The notes beneath the pieces were generated by a model. The model searched no databases. It worked only from the letters and a program-made list of their open reading frames with translations, and had not been told where the DNA came from. The position numbers and the translations under genes were made by a program. 64,000 nucleotides of DNA, from the NCBI GenBank assembly GCA_024364735.1, contig JAGFNQ010007656.1, positions 173,343 through 237,342 on the forward strand, read 5' to 3'. Shown here piece by piece: positions 1-12,396 of this stretch. Origin of the DNA: Boesenbergia rotunda (taxonomy: Eukaryota > Streptophyta > Magnoliopsida > Zingiberales > Zingiberaceae). The stretch's first letter is position 1; every line of letters begins with the position of its first letter.

Positions 1-499
1 CCAGAGCAGTTCCCATTCTCCAGCATCACAAAAACATCAGCATCAACCTTGCCGTCTTCAAGTAAGAAAGTTTTAAGTTTCAGTTTTTCTATTGCTCCTT
101 TACTTAATTGCAGTATAGAGAAATGCTTAAGTACTTACTCATATGTGCATAGAACAAGGAAGCATGTTTAATACCTTAGTATCACGGAATAATGTTTAAT
201 CCCTAGAATGGATATTAGAGAAATGCTTAAGTACTTACTTGATTTGCCCAAAAGTAAGTTTTGGGATTATGACACGCAAGGTGCTTGATAAAAGTTTTGA
301 GTAAGACCAAGGTCTTACTAAGCCCTAGAACGAGTTCTAGGACTAAGAAATGAGATAAGAATCAAGACCAAGGTCTTGTTATATCCTAAAGTAAGTTTGG
401 GAACATTACCATTAAGTGTTAAGTTATACATTTGAGGACGTCCTAGAAAGGCCCAAAACGAGGAGCAAGCTCCTAGAGGGCAAGAGGCAACAGAGTCAG
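1..499 (+). mobile_element. Element B: leader and first gag codons (Ty3/gypsy, Tekay-like)
   Basis: This stretch lies between the 5' LTR of element B (left of the window) and the point where element A cut its gag. The leader near 25-65 resembles the leader of the related element D near 42490-42535 (a 'catcaacc...gccg...aagtaagaaa' pattern). Positions 430-499 match the first gag codons of D around 42741-42806, with the start codon region changed. The gag reading resumes at 11138 after the A insertion. There is no intact ORF here. The family assignment rests on B's pol and on D. Confidence 0.8.
495..499. repeat. Target-site duplication of element A (left copy)
   Basis: GTCAG immediately before the TG of the LTR at 500. 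The same five bases stand directly after the CA that ends the other LTR (11133-11137). Five-base duplications are normal for LTR retrotransposon integrases. Confidence 0.95.
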
Positions 500-3426
500 T
501 GTCACGCCCCGAGACCCAAGAGCCGCTGATCCAATAGAAAATCGGACAGCACCTCCCCTGTCCGGCGGACAATTTACACATACACACAGATAATATAACA
601 CAACCACGCAGTTTAAAGGGCCTCAGGCCTCAGATATATGCAGAAGCAACAATTATATGATTATATCTATCGAAAAACCAAATCCGGACTCACCTGAGCT
701 GCCAGGGGGCAGGAACAAAGCCAAAACCGAACGAAGTCCAACATAGGACTCAAAAGTACAATACCTTCAAACAGAACGTGCATACATGTTCAAAACATAC
801 AGCGGAAGCATAGGAATGCTACAGGGTCCATAACAAAACAAGGAAAACAAAAAAAAAGCTCCTCGGGAGCTGGGGACTGGCGGCTCGGGATCTCCTCGCA
901 GACATCAACCTGAAATAAATATATATGGCAACGGGGTGAGTCCATAGCTCAGCGGATACCCAAACAGATATGCATAGAAGGTTATACCAACAATAAGAGT
1001 TCAGCTAGTACAGACTCATATCAACAGAAGGGGAAAGACTAGCACTGAACAAACTGGGATAGATACATACCTGAATCCATCTAACCTGTACAGAGGGTAA
1101 GAAATACCGTAGAATATTAGTAGACAGATAAGCACAGATAACAAGTCTCCAGTATATGCGATGTCAAACAAGTGCAGCAAATAAGTGCAGCAAACAATGC
1201 ACGATGCAAAGTATGCACATGGTGCAATGACATGTGTCACCCCTGACACCAGACAGAATCATCGTACACCTGTCATAGGGACGTCTGAAAAGGTAGGGCT
1301 CTGACAACTGTACACCCTGCCATCACTGCTCCTGAGTGACCGGGTGGACAGGATGCTGGCGGAGACCACGCTCCTAACCCCAAGCAATGGGGGAGTCAAG
1401 CTCTCATCTCCTCGTGGCTCAGTACGAGAAGGGATCCCTGCTTGCTACCACGCCCGCGCTCACCCTCCAATAGTGGCCGAACGGAGCAATACAGGGCAAA
1501 TGCACACATCTACGGTATCCACTAACCCATGAGTGGCCGTGTGTGCCCGTCATGTACCGGAAGACGATTAGGCTCAACCACAAGGGAGTCGCTGATCGCC
1601 GGCATGCAATAGTGCAAGGATGGTGTATAATAGATACACATACCTCCCTCCCAAGTCATCCGTATACTAAGTCTCAGTCTGAAATCCTATAACAGGAAAT
1701 ACAGGTACCCTACAAGGTATACTGAACTGAAATACAGATCCCTCAAGGTCAAATGCAAGAGATACTACCACGAGCTCTAGCATACCAATAGATATGACAA
1801 TACCTGGGACTGTATGAAACTAACAGCAGAATAACTCAGGGATAAACAACAAGTATCCAGAACAGACATAATAAGCACGGATAAACAACAAATATCCAGA
1901 ATAGGCATAATAACCAGGGATAAACAACCAATATCCAGAATAGGCCTAATAACCAGGGATAGCGTATAATCTTACTGCTATCTATAACAGACTATGCATA
2001 ATCACATGACAATATCAAAAGAGATAAGTCAAAGGGTACCCGCCTCCGAAAGTGTATAAATCCGTATCAAACCGGAAGAACCACCCGTCCGATATAATCC
2101 AATCAAGCTCCTGCATCAAGGATGCATTTAGTTAGCTATTACAAAAATAGTAGTTAGCTAACAAGTCCCTAACTCATATTAAGGTTAACCTAATCCTCGT
2201 ATTTCATTTAATTAACTTGATTAAATGATTAAACCCTTATTCGTTTAGGATTAGGTTTAGTCTACATTTAACCTCTAGTTTCCCCTTTCAAGAAGCCAAC
2301 ACCTAATTCCAATAACCACAACATAATTGAGCTTACCTCACACACCACAGCTAGGAAACAAATCTCAAACAGTTGGAATGTTGCAATAATAAGCTGAGCA
2401 ACCTCTAATTAAATCCTAGCCAGAATCCCTGACAGATTCACTTTCAAAACCAAGATCACAACCCTAAAACTTATCACACAGCTTTGATTCAAAGAGAAAT
2501 CATCCTCATTAACAGTGGAATCACCCAAAGCCCTTACCTCAAATCTGGTGGTAAGAATCCTCCACCTCACAGCTCCAATTGTTGTTCATCAACTCAGCAG
2601 CCACCCAAAACGTGAGGAATTCTACAACTAATCAAACCACAAATTGCATTGTCACAGACCTAACCAACCTACAGGAAATCCAAATCAAACCAACACATAC
2701 AAGCTATCCTTACCTAGAATTGGCGCAACCAGTTTTCCCTCCCCACAGCCAAGTTCTGGATTCCTAATTGGCACAGCAGACTACCAATGTTTGATACAAT
2801 TGGTTTCTGATAAGGGAAAACACCCGATTGGAGAGTAATGTCCTTCAATCGGCTGCTCCACCCTGTGGTAGCTTCTCCCAGCTTCAACCGTTCACCCTAG
2901 ATCCGGTGAGGGCAGAGTGAAGCAGTGACCACGGAGTGGGGTTGGCGACTGTCGTCGGGACTCGCCCAAGGTAGATGAGCTCCGTAGCAGCGGGGATAAG
3001 GCCGGGGTCGTCTCCCTCAATCCCCGAGTTGGGACTGCGTGGAGATGGGGGGTGGCAGAGCTCGTCGCCGGTGCCGCCCGAGACGATTGGAGACGAAGAA
3101 ATCCAACGGAGGAGTAGGGGGTGAGTGGCTGGGGTTTTCGATCGGCAGTGAGGTGTGCGGCGGAGAGGTCGCATAGGTGGTCGGGCCGAATAGGTTTAGG
3201 TCAAGGGATATAAGTGATGGGCATTTTGCGTTTTGGTCCAACCAATTTCCATCTAATCACAAAACCACCCCTAGGGTCCAAACTTGATTACAAGTTAGTC
3301 CTTATAATTGTTTGTTCAATTACATTTCGGTCCCTAAGTTTGTCTCCGAGGACTCTGAAACCTCAAAACCTTCCCGATAATCCTTCGAAAATTACCAGGA
3401 CCTAGTCGAAAGTGTCGGATTTAACA
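500..3426 (-). repeat. 3' LTR of element A (2927 bp)
   Basis: Almost identical over its whole length to 8205-11132, at an offset of 7705 bases that becomes 7706 after a one-base gap near 1109 ('accgtag' here, 'accggtag' in the other copy). On the plus strand it begins TGTCACGCCC and ends TTTAACA, so the element reads on the minus strand. Short ORFs inside it occur in both LTRs and have no family resemblance; I do not treat them as genes. Confidence 0.95.
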
Positions 3427-3438
3427 TCCTCCCCCACT
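3427..3438 (-). other. Polypurine tract of element A
   Basis: On the minus strand the bases before the 3' LTR read AGTGGGGGAGGA, a purine-rich run directly abutting the LTR. This is the usual primer for plus-strand DNA synthesis and confirms the minus orientation. Confidence 0.85.
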
Positions 3439-3535
3439 AATAAGAATTTGGTCCCCAAATTTTGCTATTCACTATAATAAACACTATAAAGAAGTATGCT
3501 GATATAAATACTGACAGTAACTAATCACGCATACC

Positions 3536-5510
3536 TCAAGTGAACAGGTGGGGGTAGCGAGCTCGAATGACATGCTCAAGCTCCCAGGTAGCCTCCTCAT
3601 CTGAGTGATGCTGCCATCCGACTTTAACAAGCCGGATTTTCTTGTTCCGCAACTGACGCTCTCGGTGACCCAAAATCCGTACCGGAATCTCCTCGTAAGT
3701 CGCGTCAGGCTGGAGTGAAACAGATACGTCTGACAGCACATGCGTAGGGTCTGGTACATACCGTCTCAGCATCGATACATGAAATACGTCATGCACTCCA
3801 GATAGGGAAGGTGGTAATGCCAGACGGTAAGCTACTGCTCCAATCCTCTCCAAAATCTGGAAAGGACCAATGTATCGCGGAGCAAGCTTACCTCGAAGAC
3901 CGAATCTCTTCACCCCTTTCGTGGGTGAAACACGAAGGAACACATGGTCGTCAATGGAGAACTCCAGAGGTCTCCGTCTCCGATCCACATAACTCTTCTG
4001 TCGATCCTGTGCCTCGGACATCCGTCGTCTAATAGTACAGACCAACTCTGCCTCAAACTGTGCTCTCTGAGGTCCTAGCAACTGGGACTCTCCAACCTCC
4101 TCCCAGAGGGTGGGTGTCCGACAAGGCCTACCATACAACGCCTCATACGGTGCCATCTGGATAGCCGCATGATAACTGTTGTTGTAGGCGAACTCGACAA
4201 GGTGCAAATGATCCTCCCAACTGCCTCCGAAATCCACAACACAAGCTCTCAATAGGTCCTCTAGAGTCTGAATAGTCCGCTCTGACTGCCCGTCGGTCTG
4301 CGGATGGAAAGCGGTACTGAACCTCAACTCGGTACCCATGGCCCGCTGCAGACTCTGCCAAAAACGTGATGTGAAGCGAGGGTCTCGGTCTGATATAATA
4401 CTCATCGGAACCCCATGCAGCCGAACAATCTCTCTACAATATAGCTCTGCTAGTCTGTCCAAGGAGTCTGTCCTCCGAATGGCCAAAAAGTGTGCAGATT
4501 TGGTTAATCGATCAACGATCACCTAAATCGCATCGTGTCCTCGCTGAGTCCTCGGTAATCCCATCACGAAGTCCATAGTAATGTGTTCCCACTTCCACTC
4601 GGGAATGGGAATCCTCTGAAGTAGTCCAGCAGGTCTCTGGTGCTCAGCCTTAACCTGCTGGCAAACTAGACATCTAGCTACAAAATCCGCGATGTCTTTC
4701 TTCATGTCGTTCCACCAGTAGGAACGCCTCAGGTCTCGGTACATACGGGTCCCGCCCGGGTGGATAGCAAAGCGGGAACGATGAGCCTCCTGCAGTAACT
4801 CCTCTCGGACCGGATGTGACTCGGGTACGCAAAGTCTCCCTCGGAAATAGAGAGCACCCTCGTCATCTCTGGTGAACTCAGACTGCTGTGCTGAAGCTAT
4901 CTGGCTGCCGAGGGACTGCAGGTGCTGATCAGTGGCCTGGGCCTCTCGAATCCTCGTCTGGATGGAAGACTGAGCAATCATAGTCTCAAGAATACCCTGC
5001 TCAGTCCGTCTCTGCTCCTCTAAGCCCAACTCTGAGAAACCCTGAACTAGCTCGGTAACTGATGCCAGGAGGCAGGCCAAAGTCCCTCTGGACTTCCTAC
5101 TCAATGCGTCCGCCACAACATTAGCTTTCCCCGGATGGTAGCTAATGGTGCAATCATAATCCTTAAGGAACTCCATCCACCTCCTCTGTCGGAGGTTGAG
5201 CTCCTTCTGCGTAAACAGATATTTGAGACTCTTATGATCAGTGAAGATCTCAAAGGTAATACCGTACAGGTGGTGCCTCTAGATCTTCAGCGCAAAGATA
5301 ATAGCTGCAAACTCTAAATCATGAACTGGGTAGTTCTTCTCATGCTCCTTCAGCTGTTGAGAAGCATAAGACACTACCCGCCCGTGCTGCATCAGAACTG
5401 CGCCTAACCCCTGATGAGATGCGTCGGTATACAACACGAATCCGTCCTCTCCTGATGGAAGAACGAGGACGGGTGCCGTCACCAATCGCCGCTTCAGCTC
5501 CTGGAAGCTG
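3536..5510 (-). pseudogene. Element A RNase H, integrase and chromodomain-like tail (two premature stops)
   Basis: One reading frame runs from the end of RT to 3536 and is broken only by two stops, at 5279 and at 4523. RNase H shows the YTDAS start (LYTDASHQGLGAVLMQ), the HDLEFAA segment and VVADALSRKS. The integrase has the zinc-binding H..H..C..C region (FAIHPGG, CLVCQQVKAEHQ), the core with MDFVMGLP, SDRDPRF and FHPQTDGQSERT, and a GPFQI motif typical of gypsy C-termini. The last 50 residues (VKVGW...EEATWE) look like the chromodomain that targets such elements to heterochromatin. Both stops replace a conserved Trp (TGG to TAG). A one-base frameshift near 5500 separates this frame from the RT frame. 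Recent decay is likely. Confidence 0.92.
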
Positions 5511-6969
5511 TCTCACAAGCCTCTGTCCATGTGAACTTCACGCCTTTCCTGGTAAGGCGTGTCAGTGGCACAGCAATAGTGGAAAATCCCTCTACAAATC
5601 GTCGGTAATATCCGGCCAAACCCAAGAAACTACGAATCTCAGTAACTGACTTCGGCTGCTCCCAGCTGGTAACAGCCTCGATTTTTTGGGGATCTACTGA
5701 GATGCCTCTGCTAGATACCACGTGTCCCAGAAAACCTACTGATGACAACCAGAAGGCACACTTGCTGAACTTTGCATATAGACGCTCTCGTCTGAGAGTC
5801 TCCAATACGATGCGAAGATGCTGTGCATGCTCCTCCTCAGAATGTGAGTAAACTAAGATGTCATCAATGAATACTATGACGAACTGATCCGGATACTGCA
5901 GAAATACGCGGTTCATCAAGTCCATGAATACCACTGGAGCATTGGTAAGCCCAAATGGCATTACCAAAAACTCATAGTGTCCATATCTGGTGCGGAACGC
6001 TGTCTTCTGGACATCTGACTCTCTGACCCTCAACTGATGATATCCGGATCTCAGATCAATCCTGGAATACACAGATGTGCCCCTGAGCTGATCAAACAAA
6101 TCCTCAATCCGTGGTAGGGGGTACTTGTTCTTGATGGTCACTGCATTCAACTGTCGGTAGTCGATGCACAACCTCAAAGAACCGTCTTTCTTCTTTACGA
6201 AGAGAACTGGGGAACCCCATGGTGAGACGCTAGGTCTGATGAATCCCCTGTCCAATAACTCCTGGAGTTGGACCTTCAGCTCGTCCAACTCTCTCGGTGC
6301 CATGCGGTATGGAGCTTTCGATGCCGGCGAAGTCCCCGGTATCAGCTCAATAGTAAACTCCACTTGCCTCCTGGGAGGCAATCCTGGTAGCTCCTCTGGA
6401 AATACGTCCTGATATTCTCGGACCACTGGGACGTCCGAGAGCGGAGGGCTACTGCTGTCGTCGGTGCCAATGACTGACAGTAAGAAACCCTGACATCCGC
6501 GAGATAGTAGTCTCTGTGCCTGAAGCGCAGAAATAACCGATAAGCCCTCATCCCTGATGCCAGTGAAATCCCACGAGGGTTGGTCCGGAGGCCGGAAGGT
6601 GACCACCCTCATCTGGCAATCGACTGTGGCATGATACGCTGTAAGGATGTCCATACCAATAATAATATCAAAGTCCACCATCTCCAGAACCAACAGATTA
6701 ACTGTGGGGGTAATACTACCGAAATCTAATGGGCATGCTCTGACCTCCTGTGTAATACTCAAGATCTCTCCTGAGGATAAGGATACAGATAACTGTTGTG
6801 ATCTAGCGGTAGCCAATCTACCAACCCTACTCATGTCCTGGCATAAAGTATGCAGGTGCTGGTGGGGCGGCATACGGCTGGCGGAATGAAGGCTGAGTCC
6901 TCCGTCCGCCTCTATGAGCTCCTGACTGCACTGAATGTCCAGTCTGGCTAGTGGCTCCCGTCCTCTCAT
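5494..6969 (-). pseudogene. Element A protease remnant and reverse transcriptase
   Basis: A 491-residue open frame. The first 45 residues are out of frame with the upstream zinc-knuckle region and are probably not native. Residues 55-120 match the C-terminal half of the gypsy aspartic protease (LSSGEILS, DFDIIIGMDIL, VDCQMRVV), but the catalytic DTGA half is deleted. RT follows from about residue 200: FVKKKDGSLRLCIDYR, YPLPRIEDLFDQL, IDLRSGYHQ, the catalytic FIDDILVYS and the LGHVVSSRGI thumb region. The frame ends in a frameshift at the RT/RNase H junction. The ATG at 6969 is not a real start; pol is normally translated as part of a polyprotein. Confidence 0.9.
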
Positions 6970-7180
6970 TCTGTGCCTTCAAGGCACAGTCCCTGCTCAA
7001 ATGTCCTGGTAATCTGCAGTAGTAGCAAACGGCCTGCTCCAGGCGACAGTCTGCTATTACGTGCTCTCTGGATCCGCCACGGGTACAGTAAGATGTCGGT
7101 GCAGTCTTCTTCCGGTCCTTTGTTCCCTAAAGGTCATCCTCGGTATCTTCCACCCGATTGTGGCCTAGTCTCGTAAGTGA
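6830..7180 (-). pseudogene. Element A gag C-terminal fragment with CCHC zinc knuckle
   Basis: On the minus strand, 7027-6986 translates as a clean CX2CX4HX4C knuckle (CYYCRLPGHLSRDC). It is followed in frame by a Gln/Pro/Ala-rich linker to a stop near 6839. The nucleocapsid knuckle binds the element's RNA during packaging. Upstream of about 7180 the gag matrix/capsid part is absent. Downstream, the protease N-terminus is missing and pol continues in another frame, so both flanks were deleted or shifted. Confidence 0.75.
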
Positions 7181-8184
7181 TTCGCCCCAACGCAATTCAT
7201 AAGTACCAAGGTACCTCCTTGGTTATCTAAACCAAGTATACGTGGTAACCCACAAGTGTCAGCACATAGCTCCACACTTCCCCGTACCAGCTCAAGTCAC
7301 CTATCAAACTGTATCGTTTAGATCATCAACCAGGTACAGGCGATTCATGGTCAAAGTTATCATGGAATAGGATGTATCAATCCACTAACGATGATAGCAC
7401 GTAGCTAATGTTACTCTTCTACATCAATGTACATCATGTACCCTAAATGTGCCTTCAAAGTCATCTAACCAGGCACAAACAACCCAAAGGTCTGAAACCC
7501 TTTGAACCAGAGTAAATCGATCCTACACTGATCGAGCCAACTACGATAGACAACCCTAGTTCTTGCTCAGCTAATAATAGCTAAAACACGTACTATAAAT
7601 AGTAAGGTCCTGAAAAACCAAAATCCTTAACCTTCAACAGGTTGTCGATATATTCGACCTTAGTTGTCCGATTCAACGATCGGGGCTACTAGAGAATTAA
7701 CATTCTCTGCTCCAAGACCTCATCCGTAACATATCACTAATCGCTCATATGAACGATCACGAATAAGATAGATTGACAACATGTCAATCCAACTAAACCA
7801 AGTCTACATATATCTATCCAGTATGAATATATGATCCCACCAAGCTGGGATAGTCTAACCAATCAAAAATCTAATACTGAGTACTAAAGCTAGGATAGTA
7901 CTAGAAAGATATACCTTTTTCCGCCTGGAGAAGTCCTGTCGCTGCCAAGTCCCCAAATTGCCGTCGCATCGCAACCACGGCTTTAAAAATCCGTAATGTA
8001 CTCGGATGAATAACATCAAACCCGAGCTCCGACACCTACCAGTACAGTGTCAGATTTAAATTCCGAAAAATCCACGAATCGTTGGTATCCCGCATCCTGG
8101 GCTTGATACCAAAAATACCAAAAATAAATTGGTACCAGATAAACAACGTAAATCCAAAAGCACTCAAGGTATCCGACAACCTGA
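7181..8184 (-). other. Element A untranslated leader; no gag core found
   Basis: About 1 kb between the primer-binding site and the zinc-knuckle fragment. I see no open frame of useful length on the minus strand and no match to the gag capsid block seen in D (43010-43540). The stretch looks like the long 5' leader of the element, with the gag core removed by deletion. Confidence 0.6.
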
Positions 8185-8196
8185 GCTCTGATACCA
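8185..8196 (-). other. Primer-binding site of element A (initiator tRNA-Met)
   Basis: The minus strand reads TGGTATCAGAGC, the standard complement of the plant initiator tRNA-Met 3' end, eight bases inside the 5' LTR boundary at 8205. It marks the right LTR as the 5' LTR of a minus-strand element. Confidence 0.95.
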
Positions 8197-8204
8197 AAAT
8201 AAAT

Positions 8205-11132
8205 TGTCACGCCCCGAGACCCAAGAGCCGCTGATCCAATAGAAAATCGGACAGCACCTCCCCTGTCCGGCGGACAATTTACACATACACACAGATAATA
8301 TAACACAACCACGCAGTTTAAAGGGCCTCAGGCCTCAGATATATGCAGAAGCAACAATTATATGATTATATCTATCGAAAAACCAAATCCGGACTCACCT
8401 GAGCTGCCAGGGGGCAGGAACAAAGCCAAAACCGAACGAAGTCCAACATAGGACTCAAAAGTACAATACCTTCAAACAGAACGTGCATACATGTTCAAAA
8501 CATACAGCGGAAGCATAGGAATGCTACAGGGTCCATAACAAAACAAGGAAAACAAAAAAAAAGCTCCTCGGGAGCTGGGGACTGGCGGCTCGGGATCTCC
8601 TCGCAGACATCAACCTGAAATAAATATATATGGCAACGGGGTGAGTCCATAGCTCAGCGGATACCCAAACAGATATGCATAGAAGGTTATACCAACAATA
8701 AGAGTTCAGCTAGTACAGACTCATATCAACAGAAGGGGAAAGACTAGCACTGAACAAACTGGGATAGATACATACCTGAATCCATCTAACCTGTACAGAG
8801 GGTAAGAAATACCGGTAGAATATTAGTAGACAGATAAGCACAGATAACAAGTCTCCAGTATATGCGATGTCAAACAAGTGCAGCAAATAAGTGCAGCAAA
8901 CAATGCACGATGCAAAGTATGCACATGGTGCAATGACATGTGTCACCCCTGACACCAGACAGAATCATCGTACACCTGTCATAGGGACGTCTGAAAAGGT
9001 AGGGCTCTGACAACTGTACACCCTGCCATCACTGCTCCTGAGTGACCGGGTGGACAGGATGCTGGCGGAGACCACGCTCCTAACCCCAAGCAATGGGGGA
9101 GTCAAGCTCTCATCTCCTCGTGGCTCAGTACGAGAAGGGATCCCTGCTTGCTACCACGCCCGCGCTCACCCTCCAATAGTGGCCGAACGGAGCAATACAG
9201 GGCAAATGCACACATCTACGGTATCCACTAACCCATGAGTGGCCGTGTGTGCCCGTCATGTACCGGAAGACGATTAGGCTCAACCACAAGGGAGTCGCTG
9301 ATCGCCGGCATGCAATAGTGCAAGGATGGTGTATAATAGATACACATACCTCCCTCCCAAGTCATCCGTATACTAAGTCTCAGTCTGAAATCCTATAACA
9401 GGAAATACAGGTACCCTACAAGGTATACTGAACTGAAATACAGATCCCTCAAGGTCAAATGCAAGAGATACTACCACGAGCTCTAGCATACCAATAGATA
9501 TGACAATACCTGGGACTGTATGAAACTAACAGCAGAATAACTCAGGGATAAACAACAAGTATCCAGAACAGACATAATAAGCACGGATAAACAACAAATA
9601 TCCAGAATAGGCATAATAACCAGGGATAAACAACCAATATCCAGAATAGGCCTAATAACCAGGGATAGCGTATAATCTTACTGCTATCTATAACAGACTA
9701 TGCATAATCACATGACAATATCAAAAGAGATAAGTCAAAGGGTACCCGCCTCCGAAAGTGTATAAATCCGTATCAAACCGGAAGAACCACCCGTCTGATA
9801 TAATCCAATCAAGCTCCTGCATCAAGGATGCATTTAGTTAGCTATTACAAAAATAGTAGTTAGCTAACAAGTCCCTAACTCATATTAGGGTTAACCTAAT
9901 CCTCGTATTTCATTTAATTAACTTGATTAAATGATTAAACCCTTATTCGTTTAGGATTAGGTTTAGTCTACATTTAACCTCTAGTTTCCCCTTTCAAGAA
10001 GCCAACACCTAATTCCAATAACCACAACATAATTGAGCTTACCTCACACACCACAGCTAGGAAACAAATCTCAAACAGTTGGAATGTTGCAATAATAAGC
10101 TGAGCAACCTCTAATTAAATCCTAGCCAGAATCCCTGCCAGATTCACTTTCAAAACCAAGATCACAACCCTAAAACTTATCACACAGCTTTGATTCAAAG
10201 AGAAATCATCCTCATTAACAGTGGAATCACCCAAAGCCCTTACCTCAGATCTGGTGGTAAGAATCCTCCACCTCACAGCTCCAATTGCTGTTCATCAACT
10301 CAGCAGCCACCCAAAACGTGAGGAATTCTACAACTAATCAAACCACAAATTGCATTGTCACAGACCTAACCAACCTACAGGAAATCCAAATCAAACCAAC
10401 ACATACAAGCTATCCTTACCTAGAATTGGCGCAACCAGTTTTCCCTCCCCACAGCCAAGTTCTGGATTCCTAATTGGCACAGCAGACTACCAATGTTTGA
10501 TACAATTGGTTTCTGATAAGGGAAAACACCCGATTGGAGAGTAATGTCCTTCAATCGGCTGCTCCACCCTGTGGTAGCTTCTCCCAGCTTCAACCGTTCA
10601 CCCTAGATCCGGCGAGGGCAGAGTGAAGCAGTGACCACGGAGTGGGGTCGGCGACTGTCGTCGGGACTCGCCCAAGGTAGATGAGCTCCGTAGCAGCGGG
10701 GATAAGGCCGGGGTCATCTCCCTCAATCCCCGAGTTGGGACTGCGTGGAGATGGGGGGTGGCAGAGCTCGTCGCCGGTGCCGCCCGAGACGATTGGAGAC
10801 AAAGAAATCCAACGGAGGAGTAGGGGGTGAGTGGCTGGGGTTTTCGATCGGCAGTGAGGTGTGCGGCGGAGAGGTCGCATAGGTGGTCGGGCCGAATAGG
10901 TTTAGGTCAAGGGATATAAGTGATGGGCATTTTGCGTTTTGGTCCAACCAATTTCCATCTAATCACAAAACCACCCCTAGGGTCCAAACTTGATTACAAG
11001 TTAGTCCTTATAATTGTTTGTTCAATTACATTTCGGTCCCTAAGTTTGTCTCCGAGGACTCTGAAACCTCAAAACCTTCCCGATAATCCTTTGAAAATTA
11101 CCAGGACCTAGTCGAAAGTGTCGGATTTAACA
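8205..11132 (-). repeat. 5' LTR of element A (2928 bp)
   Basis: Near-perfect copy of 500-3426. By eye I see about ten substitutions (for example near 9797, 9888, 10138, 10248, 10289, 10613, 10650, 10714, 10801 and 11092), nearly all transitions, and the one-base indel near 8815. It lies next to the primer-binding site, so it is the 5' LTR and would hold the promoter on the minus strand. Confidence 0.95.
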
Positions 11133-11137
11133 GTCAG
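11133..11137. repeat. Target-site duplication of element A (right copy)
   Basis: GTCAG directly after the terminal CA of the LTR at 11132; it matches 495-499. The gag sequence of B resumes immediately after it. Confidence 0.95.
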
Positions 11138-11885
11138 TACCCCCACCAAATCTCTTAGACGTGGTGGCTCAGTTACAGAGACAGTTAGCAGAACAACAGC
11201 AAGTTATTGCCACTAGGATGGCTAACTAGCAGGTCGTTATTATTACCTCGCCGGTGGCGAATGTAGTGGCACCAGTTGTGATCGAAGACCCATCGATTAC
11301 ATCTGTAGTCCGACAAGGGGGGTAAGGCAAGAAGCGTACCTCATTCAGTAGAAGAAACTGAAGCCAGGGAACTTCCCAGGCACAAGCAAACCATGGGATG
11401 CTTAAGCATGGTTCAAAACGTTGGAAAGAATAGTAGGGCTACTGGACTGGCATGAGGTAGAGAAGATAAAGTGTGCATCTTTCTGCCTTACGGGAGATGC
11501 TAGAATATAGTGGAAGAGAGTCAAGGCCAAGAGAAATGTCAGCCAGATGACATGGGCCGACTTCGAGACTGAGTTCTTCGAAGAATACTTTCACATGCAA
11601 GTAACCAACAAGCATTATGATGAATTCACGGAGTTCAGACAAGGAGAACTATCCGTAGATGAAGCAGTGAAGATGTTTAAGCGGTTAGCTCATCTGTGCC
11701 CAGAGCTAGTTAGCACAGAAAAAGAGATAGTTAGGCTAATGCTCAAGATGTTAAGGCCTGAGATAGCGTTAAAGGGGGCTAGCGGTGTTAAGAGGCTGCA
11801 AACCTCCGAAGAACTAATAAGTAGTGCTTTGATCACTGAGCACTACTTAAACAGTATAAAGGCCACCAGAAAGGTTGAACGATGA
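11138..11885 (+). pseudogene. Element B gag (broken)
   Basis: Continues the gag started before 500. It aligns with the intact gag of D from about 42810 to 43540: the Gln-rich N-terminal stretch (QLQRQLAEQQQ), the FKT-E capsid block, and a readable segment 11547-11885 containing TWADFETEFFEEYFHMQV and FTEFRQGELSVDEAVK. Earlier codons carry several stops and frameshifts. The gag ends abruptly near 11880: the zinc knuckles and the protease DTG half present in D are gone, a deletion of roughly 600 bp relative to D. Confidence 0.88.
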
Positions 11886-11887
11886 AG

Positions 11888-12396
11888 TTCTTAACAACCT
11901 TACCGTCAGGGGAAGTAATGGCCTCTACTGAGAGGCTAAGGGCAGTATCAATCTAGATTTCCAACTGAGAGCTCTACAGTGACTTGGTAGTCCTTGAGAT
12001 GAAGGATTACGATGTCATTTTAGGAATGAACTTATTGAGTAAGTATAATGCTTCTATAGACTGCCGCAAGAGAAAAGTCAAGTTCACACCGGAAGCAGAA
12101 CCTTCATTTGAGTTTATTGGAGACCCAAGGAGAAAGATAAATAGGTTCCTATCTACCTTACAGCTCAGAGAATGTTAGAGAAGGGGTGCTCTGGTTTTCT
12201 AGCTCATATAGTGGATGCAAGTCAAGGAGAAGGATTGAAGAGAGAAGAAGTGAGGGTAGTCTGTGACTATCCTGAGGTGTTGCCTGAAGAGTTACCAGGA
12301 CTCCCTCCCAATCGGGAAATTGAGTTTGAAATTGAGTTGGCCCCAGGACCAACCCAATTTCGAAGGCACCTTATCGCATGGCACCAGCAGAACTGA
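11888..12396 (+). pseudogene. Element B protease C-terminal half and protease-RT linker
   Basis: After the deletion the sequence resumes at the protease flap-to-C-terminus segment (LPSGEVMAST, MKDYDVILGMN, IDCRKRKVKFTPEAEPSF). One-base losses near 12166 and 12346, relative to D, shift the frame twice before RT. D carries its own frameshift close to the first site but at a different base, so these are independent lesions or read errors. The catalytic DTGA is absent. Confidence 0.85.

Larger units (their letters stand above)
500..11132 (-). mobile_element. Element A: near-complete Ty3/gypsy retrotransposon (Tekay/Del-like chromovirus), nested in gag of B
   Basis: The element has two LTRs (500-3426 and 8205-11132), a tRNA-Met primer-binding site next to the right LTR, a polypurine tract next to the left LTR, and GTCAG target duplications. 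It is therefore a complete insertion in minus orientation. The internal part is about 4.8 kb and encodes a protease remnant, reverse transcriptase, RNase H, integrase and a chromodomain-like tail. Most of gag is missing: only a zinc-knuckle fragment remains. Domain order PR-RT-RH-INT is that of Ty3/gypsy. The chromodomain-like C-terminus and long LTRs fit the Tekay/Del lineage (family knowledge). The LTRs differ by roughly ten substitutions and one indel by eye, so the insertion is recent. It cannot be autonomous. Confidence 0.95.

Noticed and set aside
1344..1532. A 62-codon ORF present identically in both LTRs of A (also 9050-9238)
   Set aside because: Conserved only because the LTRs are nearly identical; no coding character and on the strand opposite to the element.
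2579..3405. A cluster of short overlapping ORFs in the LTR of A, duplicated at 10285-11111
   Set aside because: Same reason; overlapping frames on both strands with low-complexity peptides.
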